The notes beneath the pieces were generated by a model. That model searched no databases and was not told the origin of the DNA. It saw only the letters and a program-made list of their open reading frames with translations. This document shows positions 1-5,664 of a stretch of 7,952 nt of DNA, piece after piece. Each line of letters starts with the position of its first letter. Within the stretch, counting starts at the first letter, position 1. Both the position numbers and the translations under genes were made by a program. The stretch spans positions 1 through 7,952 of the forward strand of contig JAOZOT010000154.1 in NCBI GenBank assembly GCA_029933115.1, in the 5' to 3' direction. This DNA is from Anaerolineae bacterium (lineage in GTDB: Bacteria; Chloroflexota; Anaerolineae; E26-bin7).

Positions 1-18
1 CCTGCGGGAGGCTCAAGA

Positions 19-448
19 GTAGCAATCCCCTATTCATCGGGAAAGGTATTTCTACTCAGGATGTGCTCATTACGCACATCCACGATAAATACATTGGTAG
101 CAATCCCCTATTCATCGGGAAAGGTATTTCTACCTGGGCCACTCCGAACAGGAGGCGGCTTGGCGCGTGAACGTAGCAATCCCCTATTCATCGGGAAAGG
201 TATTTCTACACAGAGGCTTCGCCACGCGCCTGCTGTTCCGGCAGACGGTAGCAATCCCCTATTCATCGGGAAAGGTATTTCTACGCAAACAAAAAATGTA
301 CGAATGTCCATTCTGTGGAAAGCTCAACAGGTAGCAATCCCCTATTCATCGGGAAAGGTATTTCTACCTGCTGGAAATCATGGCGGAGCTTCGCATGTGG
401 CCCGTCGATACGTAGCAATCCCCTATTCATCGGGAAAGGTATTTCTAC
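19..448 (-). CRISPR. CRISPR array, type III-like 37-bp repeats (6 repeats, 5 spacers in window)
   Basis: Six identical 37-bp repeats lie at 19-55, 97-133, 173-209, 248-284, 331-367 and 412-448. On the plus strand they begin GTAGCAATCCCC and end GGTATTTCTAC. Spacers are 41, 39, 38, 46 and 44 bp; such uneven, long spacers are common in type III arrays. Bases 1-18 are the cut end of another spacer, so the array continues to the left. Transcription is probably on the minus strand: read that way the repeat ends GGGGATTGCTAC, close to Cas6-processed type III repeats such as a Thermus repeat ending GGGGATTGCGAC, and would leave the 8-nt handle AUUGCUAC. A short stem (TCCC/GGGA) sits just before that cut. 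The minus strand is also the direction of the adjoining cas genes. No repeat is degenerate, so neither end can be called from repeat decay. The array itself is certain; its direction is inferred. Confidence 0.97.
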
Positions 449-564
449 CCCATCTGTCTGCTCCAAATAGGGCGCGACCGCCAATTAGCCACCACTTTTC
501 TCCATATTTGCACCATCTGAACACTCCTATCTAGGGCCAGTGTCACACCAATCACCCATTTTCT
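449..564 (-). promoter_or_regulatory. Presumed CRISPR leader
   Basis: If the array is read on the minus strand, this gene-free 116-bp stretch is the sequence directly before the first repeat (412-448) and so is the expected leader position. It has several A/T-rich patches, for example around 494-514, but no convincing -35/-10 pair was found by eye and no protein-like frame is present. It is bounded on its far side by the inverted-repeat element at 565-741. If the array is instead transcribed on the plus strand, this is only trailer sequence. Confidence 0.45.
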
Positions 565-741
565 CAAAATCCGAGCATCGCTCTATACCTCAAAAACCAG
601 GGGGGGTGCTCGTTTTCTTTCGCCTCCTTACTACTACCTGTGGCACTATCTTGCATATTTCCACTACCGGTAGTAGTCCTCAGCCTCGATTTTCCGAGCA
701 CCGCCAGAACACCCCCTACCCCCCTCGATGCTCGGATTTTG
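565..741. repeat. 177-bp element of three nested inverted repeats
   Basis: Three inverted-repeat pairs share one centre near 653. The outer arms are a perfect 16-bp match, CAAAATCCGAGCATCG at 565-580 against its reverse complement at 726-741. The middle arms are GGTGCTCG at 605-612 and CGAGCACC at 695-702. The inner arms are ACTACTACC at 630-638 and GGTAGTAGT at 669-677, with GTGG at 640-643 facing CCAC at 661-664. The blocks between arms are nearly equal in length (24 and 23 bp; 17 and 17 bp) but not conserved in sequence. The octamer CGAGCAYC thus occurs four times in alternating orientation, so each half can also fold alone. A 12-bp palindrome ACTACCGGTAGT lies at 663-674. The right edge is 4 bp from the cas6 stop codon. 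No protein-like frame was found inside. It could be a transposase-less insertion element, a multi-site protein-binding region or a structured RNA; no clear target-site duplication was seen. Confidence 0.8.
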
Positions 742-745
742 CCTA

Positions 746-1699
746 TTATTTGACTTTATACCGCCCGTTGCCAAAGACGCAGGCCTTGCCCACGTGCACC
801 AGTTGGCCCAAAACCAGCAAGGGCAGGAAGGGTTCCAGGTCACCCCGGTAGCTGACCTGGCCCACGAAACCGCCCAGGTTCATGCGCTGCCCCTGACGCC
901 TGGAGTAACGCTTCCAATCCACCCATCTGGTGTGGGCTTCTATGGTTTCGATGTCCTGGGCTCGCTCGATGATGCCCCGGTAGTCGGTCTCCCACCGCCG
1001 GCCGCAGTGGAAATAGTAGAGGGACGAGACCCGGCGCAGGATGGCCCGCACCAGGACGTGAAAGTCAGGGCACTCCACGTAGCGACCGCCGTGTTTGAGG
1101 CGGGTGGGGGTGAGGAAATTGACTTCTACTCCGTCCGCTCGCAGGCTCATGGCTGCCTCGGCCACCGCTGCCCAGTCGGCAATCAATGCCTCACCATCGC
1201 CCACCACTTCGGCGCCGTCGTACACCACGGCCTCTGCCCCGCTCAAGGGTTGGCGGGCTGCCACCTCCCGCAACACGTACTTTCCCCGTCCTGTCCCGAT
1301 ACCCAGTTTGCCTAGCTCACCGAACACCACGATAAAGTACGGCAGGTATTCGATGGCCCTGCCGATCAACAACAGGCCAAAATCCAGGCGGTCTCCAGGT
1401 TTGTATTCTGTGCGCCGGTCCAGGGGCGGTTCAATGACGAAGGGCAGGGGTACCGCTTCGTTTTTGCGCAGCACCTCGCTGTCGGGTGGCGGCGCGGTCT
1501 CAAAGAGATAAGCATAGGCACATTTTTCCCGCAGCAGACACCCTGTACAAGTCCTGATGCCCGGCTGAAAGCACACCGTCCGCTTGAAGACGTGTCCAAA
1601 CCCACCGCGCAAGGTGCTGCCCTTGTACGGTGGCAGGCGCACAGGCTCACGCGCTTCCAGCGTGAAGCGATAGGCCCCGATCTTTAGCTTGTCTAGCAT
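746..1699 (-). CDS. cas6: Cas6 pre-crRNA processing endoribonuclease (RAMP family)
   Basis: Cas6 cuts the CRISPR transcript within each repeat to release crRNAs. This 317-residue protein has the two RAMP domains expected of the COG5551-like Cas6 group. Near the N-terminus is LPPYKGSTLRGGFGHVFKR (residues 23-40), with His36 a candidate catalytic or RNA-contacting residue. It is followed by Cys43, Cys51, Cys54 and Cys60, the cysteine cluster typical of this subgroup. Gly-rich stretches occur at LGIGTGRGKY (132-141) and at the C-terminus, VGKACVFGNGRY (303-314), the usual RAMP glycine-rich loop. NFLTPTRLKHGG (194-205) is also typical. The ATG start lies 11 bp after the cas7 stop, so it belongs to the same operon, and the gene ends 4 bp before the inverted-repeat element, with the array beyond. 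Family assignment is firm; the catalytic residue is a guess from motif position. Confidence 0.93.
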   Translation of the reverse strand: MLDKLKIGAYRFTLEAREPVRLPPYKGSTLRGGFGHVFKRTVCFQPGIRTCTGCLLREKCAYAYLFETAPPPDSEVLRKNEAVPLPFVIEPPLDRRTEYKPGDRLDFGLLLIGRAIEYLPYFIVVFGELGKLGIGTGRGKYVLREVAARQPLSGAEAVVYDGAEVVGDGEALIADWAAVAEAAMSLRADGVEVNFLTPTRLKHGGRYVECPDFHVLVRAILRRVSSLYYFHCGRRWETDYRGIIERAQDIETIEAHTRWVDWKRYSRRQGQRMNLGGFVGQVSYRGDLEPFLPLLVLGQLVHVGKACVFGNGRYKVK

Positions 1700-1710
1700 C
1701 CCGGCTATCC

Positions 1711-2487
1711 TCAGGCGGGCGTCACCTTGATCTCGACCCTGCCGAAGCCTTTCGACTTGTAGCCGCCCAGCAGGGTGACGCTTTGCAGCACCTTCACGAT
1801 CAGTTCATCAATGATCTTGTCTGCCGTCCACGTCCCGTCCGCTTCCAGCCACACGTCGCCCCCCGTCCGGTCCTGCAGCGGTCGGGGTTCGCCCAGTTTC
1901 CAGCCCAGCACGTCGTCTTCTAGCGTGACGTACAGCGTCCCCCGGAAGGTGCTCTCGTGCGGCACCAGTTCATAAGGTCGGTTGGTGCCTTCGGCCACCG
2001 TGCCCATGGCCCGGTCCATCCGCGCTGAGTACAACTCACTGGCCGACACTTCCGACATCAGGAAGGGCACCCGCACAAAGCCGACCAGCCCCTGGGCCCC
2101 CAGCAAGTAGCACACCGGACACACCTCGTGCTGCTCGTCACCACAGCGGTTCCTGCGACGCACACAGGGATAGTGACAGGCCTGCCCGCGATAGAGCCCC
2201 TGCTCCACCAGAGTTGCTTCGTCTTTCGACAGTTTGGTGCCGGCCATGCAAGGCTGCAAGCTGGCTTTGCCCTTGAGCCATTTCCTCTCCCCCCGGTCGT
2301 AATACTGATCTATCAGGTATCGCTCCAAAGCGTTGCGGTAAGCCCCTTTCAGAGACGAACCGGGGACCACCACATTGCTGCCTACTACGGCCACCGGGTT
2401 ATCAGCGCCCATCGGGTCGGGCTTGCCTCCGATGCGGAAAGGCTCCAACGTCTTCATTTCCACCTGGAACTTGCGCTCTTTGATCAC
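1711..2487 (-). CDS. cas7: Csm3-like Cas7 backbone subunit (Csx7-type RAMP)
   Basis: This is a type III Cas7, the subunit that polymerises along the crRNA spacer and cleaves target RNA. The 258 residues show the Csm3 N-terminal pattern MGADNPVAVV followed by VPGSSLKGAYRNALER (41-56). Asp29 in ADNP lies where the Csm3 catalytic Asp is found, so RNA cleavage is probably intact. A zinc-site cluster follows: Cys104, His105, Cys108, Cys115, His120, Cys123 and Cys126 (CPVCYLLGAQG). MDRAMGTVAEGTNRPYELV (157-175) resembles the Csx7/Csm3 middle region, and GGYKSKGFGRVEI (241-253) is the C-terminal Gly-rich loop. The start is GTG and overlaps the upstream stop as GTGA, with an AAAGGAG ribosome site 8 bases before it. 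It is the only Cas7 gene in the locus, while III-A, III-B and III-D systems usually carry several. Confidence 0.92.
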   Translation of the reverse strand: MIKERKFQVEMKTLEPFRIGGKPDPMGADNPVAVVGSNVVVPGSSLKGAYRNALERYLIDQYYDRGERKWLKGKASLQPCMAGTKLSKDEATLVEQGLYRGQACHYPCVRRRNRCGDEQHEVCPVCYLLGAQGLVGFVRVPFLMSEVSASELYSARMDRAMGTVAEGTNRPYELVPHESTFRGTLYVTLEDDVLGWKLGEPRPLQDRTGGDVWLEADGTWTADKIIDELIVKVLQSVTLLGGYKSKGFGRVEIKVTPA

Positions 2488-2789
2488 AGTGACAACTCCT
2501 TTCTTCTCAGCGTATCTAACGTCTTGATAATGTACGCTCCAATAGCCGGTCTATGGCGGATCTTGTCCGAGCGGTCCAACACGGGCAGCACTTCATCCAG
2601 CAATGTCTGGGCCTGATGTTGAAGCTCCCGCCGATCCAGCCTGGCCAGCAGAAACACTTTAGCCGCCCCTGGTCCATCCCGGCTGTACACTTCGGCCACG
2701 TTGTTCAAGAAATTGGCTTTGAACCGCGTGTCCTGTACCTGTGGGTTGTCCTTTAATTCCCGCAAGATCTCCTCTATCGGATCAGCCAT
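2484..2789 (-). CDS. Small helical subunit, probable Cas11 (Csm2-like)
   Basis: This 101-residue protein has no motif I recognise. It is predicted by eye to be nearly all alpha-helical: charged amphipathic stretches with regular leucines run through residues 4-12, 23-35, 39-51, 53-72 and 85-98, with no membrane segment or signal peptide. Its size, helical character and position between the Cas5-like and Cas7 genes fit the small subunit (Cas11, Csm2/Cmr5-like) that forms the inner filament of type III complexes. The ATG is preceded by a strong AAGGAGGGG ribosome site about 5 bases upstream. The start overlaps the upstream gene by 8 bp, and the stop overlaps the cas7 start by 4 bp, so its expression is tightly coupled to the effector genes. 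Small subunits have almost no sequence conservation, so the role rests mainly on context. Confidence 0.68.
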   Translation of the reverse strand: MADPIEEILRELKDNPQVQDTRFKANFLNNVAEVYSRDGPGAAKVFLLARLDRRELQHQAQTLLDEVLPVLDRSDKIRHRPAIGAYIIKTLDTLRRKELSL

Positions 2790-3378
2790 GCGTCCCCTCC
2801 TTCAGTAGAACGTCCGGCCCTTCTACCAGGCTCCCTTCGAACAGCGAGAGCACGTATTCGCCGCTGGCCTGCGACAGTGGCCGGAAAAGGTAGCCATACA
2901 CTGGTTTGATGGCCCGCACAATACCGAAGACATCTGACACATCCAGTGGAATGCGTGTGTTCAAGTGGCCCTGGACCACTTGGGTTTCTACCTCGCCCTG
3001 ATACTTCAGCGTGCAACGCCCTAACCCCTGTGAGCGCAGCGCTCCCATTGTGATCTCGAACTCTTTTGGCAGCCTTCGCCCGTTGGGCACTATGTAGATC
3101 AGCCCGAACACGTCGGTCAGGAACTCTACCGTCAGTGGGATTTTGCTCACCCCCTGGACCTTCGCCCGTGGCGAGTAGGTGAAATACTGGACTACATTGT
3201 GGCCCTCACTCTCCACCAGGTATCCCGCTGCGTGCCACTCTCCTCCGAAGTGAGCCCGCAAGGCCCCGCTGATCTGAGAGTAGCGGATCGTCCGGCAGCA
3301 AGGGCGAAAAAGCCCCCCTCTGGTCCGCTCTCCCATGCACAAGGCTGGCGATGTCAATTCGTACTTTAGAAAGGTCAT
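2782..3378 (-). CDS. Cas5-like RAMP protein (Csm4/Cmr3/Csx10 position)
   Basis: The 198-residue protein is a RAMP. Residues 31-41 (IRYSQISGALR) look like the first-domain 'GALR' element, and MGALRSQGLGRCTL (111-124) is a glycine-rich loop followed by a strand. In type III complexes the Cas5 subunit binds the crRNA 5' handle and anchors Cas10. Standing directly after cas10 and before the small subunit fits that job. The protein is shorter than typical Csm4 or Cmr3 (about 300 residues), so the second RAMP fold may be reduced. The ATG is one base after the cas10 stop (TGAGATG), with GGGAG 6 bases upstream. Cys14, Cys27 and Cys28 do not form a clear zinc site. It could also be classed as a divergent Cas7, but the order of genes and single Gly-loop favour Cas5. 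Confidence 0.75.
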   Translation of the reverse strand: MTFLKYELTSPALCMGERTRGGLFRPCCRTIRYSQISGALRAHFGGEWHAAGYLVESEGHNVVQYFTYSPRAKVQGVSKIPLTVEFLTDVFGLIYIVPNGRRLPKEFEITMGALRSQGLGRCTLKYQGEVETQVVQGHLNTRIPLDVSDVFGIVRAIKPVYGYLFRPLSQASGEYVLSLFEGSLVEGPDVLLKEGTHG

Positions 3379-3379
3379 C

Positions 3380-5530
3380 TCAATCTCCCATAATTTTGGC
3401 TAAGGTCAGGATGCTTTGATAGCTCAGCCCCAAGGGCAACAGGTCCTCTCGTAAGCTCTTGTAGGTCTGGTGGTCCTTATCCCCCCGGAAGTGCATCTTC
3501 AGTCTGGCCAATTGCTCTGAGACTTTTCCGATCTCGGCCAGCGTGTGGAAAGCCCGCTTCTGCCGAAAGTCCGCCTTCAACAGCAGGGGGGCCAGGGCTT
3601 CCAGCGAAGCGTTGATCTCCCCTTTGCCCACTACGTTGACGTACACGTCGGCCCGTTCTATTCCTGCCTGCATTAACCGCCAATGCTGGAAGAAGGGGAA
3701 ACGAGCGTGGGAGCAGCTCACCGCCACCCGAATCGGCGAAGCCGGCCGCCCGGCGAAAGCGGGGAAAAAGGGGGCCGGCATTGTCTTGTGAACCCGGTGG
3801 GTGCAGAAGAAGCGCGCATCGTTATCCGTCACGGGATACACCAGGTCCTGGTAGATCTTTAACAGACACAGCGCGTCCTTCAGGCTGCTTACCTTCACAC
3901 AAAACAAATCGTTGGGCATGGCGCTTCCGGGCAAGGCAAACACTTGCTCCACGTTTCTCTCTCCAAAGTGGGTGACGATGGCTGTGTTCAGCGCTTCCAA
4001 GAACGCCTCATAATCTCGCTGAAACTCTGCCACCAGCGACAAGCGTATATCTACTGGCCCCAGTTCTGGATTGATGCTTTGCACGTAAGCGTTGTACAGT
4101 TCTTCCAAGGTCTTTACCAGCAGCGGCATATCTAGCGCCACCTTTAGCCAGATCACCCGGCTGCCCGGTTCATCTGTCCACCTGTTTAGCTTTGCCAGCC
4201 GGACACCTTGTTGCCGCAGCGCGTAGCACCGTGGTCCCAGCGTTTCTTTCGTGACTCCCTCCTGCAATCGGTCGCCGAGAAAGGCGGCGCAAGGTTCGCA
4301 TAACAGCTCGGGGTCCGGTGGCCATTCCTCTTCCTGCACAATCACCTGACACTTCACGCACAACTGGCCTGTATCCAGCACGTGTTGTTTGGGCCATTCG
4401 ACTGTTCCCTCTTCCATCTGGCACACCTCGCAGATGGACGCCCCGAACCGCTGTGGTAAATCAGGGGGATAGAGCGTACCTTGGGGGAATTTGGCTTCAA
4501 ACTTTGCCTCTATCTTGGCTTCTTGTTCGGCTGTCTTTTCCGCTCTCAACTTTGGGTCGGGAATCCGGGCCAGTCCTTGTACAGCTCGTCGTTTCTTTTC
4601 CTCAAATCCCGGTCTGGCCCGAGCCCGCATCACCCCTGGAAGAGGGTTCTCAAAAGTCTCTCTGATTGGCACACGGGCCTCTTCTATGCCTACGTGGAAT
4701 CCATCCTTCAGCAGAGGGCCTAGCAAGTCCTGAAGCGTTTCCTGATCTTCCGCCGCATCCTCTCCTGGAGGCAGCACGGCCAGAAACTGGGTCGAAGTAT
4801 AAAACAGCACGTTGTCCTTGGCTGCCAATTCTTCCATCCGTCGAGCCAGCATGGGGAACACATTGAGATCCCGCGCCCGAATTGGCTCCTGGTCAAACCC
4901 CACCTCACCATATATCCAGCGAATCGTCCAGTTGCCTTCCGCGTCTCTTGGTGCGTTTGTGGCTTTTCGCCCTGCGAACTCCAGCGTCACCGGCGCGGTC
5001 GGGTGCAGGGTTGTAGTGTGTGCCTTGAAGAACCGATAGAACTTGCCCACTAATCGAGAATGTACGTACAAACTGACCACGTCCAGGGGTTTGCCTCGAT
5101 CTTCAGGGCAGTCCAACAACAACTTCTCATATCGTTTGAAGAATGCTTCTTCACCGGGTTCTTGCTCAAGGAAGATCACGAGTTCTCGCAGGCCCTCTAT
5201 GTCCCCGATGCGCTCCAATGGTCTACTGGCCGTTGGATTCCACAACTTATGGACTGTTTCAGAACCGGGCACTTTTTCAATGTCAGGGCCATACGCCCGC
5301 GAGGCCCCCGACGCTGCATGGTCTGCCAGGATAAGCAAAAACAAATCCGCATTATCCGCCGTGCCTCGCATGTGGCCTCTGATACCTTGCCACGTTGCCC
5401 CTGAAGGTATGGGTAATCCCAATTCCTGCAAGCGCTCTGGGTTCTTAATCTCATGTCCGATCAGTCCAAATATCTGCACGTCAACCAGTTTGAAAATGTC
5501 GTGTAACGCCGGCTCAAGTGACTTGCTCAT
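3380..5530 (-). CDS. cas10: Cas10-like large subunit with degenerate GGDD palm
   Basis: This is the type III signature large subunit, which organises the effector complex. Residue numbers here count from the TTG at 5533. The N-terminus holds LHDIFKL (10-16) and then ILADHAASGASR (68-79), which resembles the end of the Cas10 HD domain; His11, Asp12, His27, His54 and Asp71 are possible ligands of a compact HD site. A palm-like strand NVLFYTSTQFLAVLP (241-255) follows. After a charged linker (310-350) come three CxxC pairs at 368/371, 392/395 and 412/415, the zinc region between palms. The second palm contains WLKVALDMPLL (462-472) and PIRVAVSCSHARFPFFQHWR (600-619). Where GGDD should be, the sequence reads FALPGSAMPND (532-542), and GGDD occurs nowhere, so cyclic oligoadenylate synthesis is unlikely. 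ATG at 5530 is chosen; an in-frame TTG three bases upstream is closer to the AGGAGG at 5541-5546 and may be used instead. Confidence 0.88.
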   Translation of the reverse strand: MSKSLEPALHDIFKLVDVQIFGLIGHEIKNPERLQELGLPIPSGATWQGIRGHMRGTADNADLFLLILADHAASGASRAYGPDIEKVPGSETVHKLWNPTASRPLERIGDIEGLRELVIFLEQEPGEEAFFKRYEKLLLDCPEDRGKPLDVVSLYVHSRLVGKFYRFFKAHTTTLHPTAPVTLEFAGRKATNAPRDAEGNWTIRWIYGEVGFDQEPIRARDLNVFPMLARRMEELAAKDNVLFYTSTQFLAVLPPGEDAAEDQETLQDLLGPLLKDGFHVGIEEARVPIRETFENPLPGVMRARARPGFEEKKRRAVQGLARIPDPKLRAEKTAEQEAKIEAKFEAKFPQGTLYPPDLPQRFGASICEVCQMEEGTVEWPKQHVLDTGQLCVKCQVIVQEEEWPPDPELLCEPCAAFLGDRLQEGVTKETLGPRCYALRQQGVRLAKLNRWTDEPGSRVIWLKVALDMPLLVKTLEELYNAYVQSINPELGPVDIRLSLVAEFQRDYEAFLEALNTAIVTHFGERNVEQVFALPGSAMPNDLFCVKVSSLKDALCLLKIYQDLVYPVTDNDARFFCTHRVHKTMPAPFFPAFAGRPASPIRVAVSCSHARFPFFQHWRLMQAGIERADVYVNVVGKGEINASLEALAPLLLKADFRQKRAFHTLAEIGKVSEQLARLKMHFRGDKDHQTYKSLREDLLPLGLSYQSILTLAKIMGD

Positions 5531-5575
5531 CAATCATCGTCCTCCTCTTGCAAATCTCGTCAGGATCTGCGAGGT

Positions 5576-5620
5576 TATAAAGCACAAAAGCCACTCCGCA
5601 CCTGCTCAGGGAGTGGCTTT
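5576..5620 (-). terminator. Intrinsic terminator after phnE
   Basis: A perfect 11-bp stem pairs AAAGCCACTCC (5587-5597) with GGAGTGGCTTT (5610-5620) around a 12-base loop. Read on the minus strand it is followed by TTTTGTGCTTTATAA, a U-rich tail. It lies 45 bp after the phnE stop and 57 bp before the Cas10 start, so it should end the transporter transcript and isolate the cas operon. Directly after it on the minus strand, TATAAC (5579-5574) could serve as a -10 for the cas operon, but I found no matching -35 and do not list a promoter. Confidence 0.85.
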
Positions 5621-5664
5621 CATTGCGTGTACATGGCCCTGAACTCGCCGGTGAGTCTGGTCAT

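Noticed and set aside
61..534. Open frame of 157 codons across the array
   Set aside because: It repeats VAIPYSSGKVFLP because it reads through the CRISPR repeats; it is an artefact of repeat length and phase.
565..741. tracrRNA or a degenerate CRISPR repeat in the gap
   Set aside because: None of the inverted-repeat arms match the 37-bp repeat beyond a few bases, and type III systems use no tracrRNA.
555..751. Target-site duplication around the 177-bp element
   Set aside because: The left flank ends ATTTTCT and the right flank begins CCTATTA; no convincing direct repeat is shared.
540..851. Possible small gene inside the inverted-repeat region
   Set aside because: The translation is proline- and serine-rich without structure, spans the palindrome and runs into cas6 antisense; no ribosome site was seen.
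728..1511. Plus-strand open frames over cas6
   Set aside because: They lie opposite a well-supported Cas6 gene, have low-complexity composition and no recognisable motif.
5574..5602. Sigma-70 promoter for the cas operon
   Set aside because: A TATAAC -10 candidate is present but the -35 position falls in the terminator stem and reads GGTGCG, so support is too weak to list.
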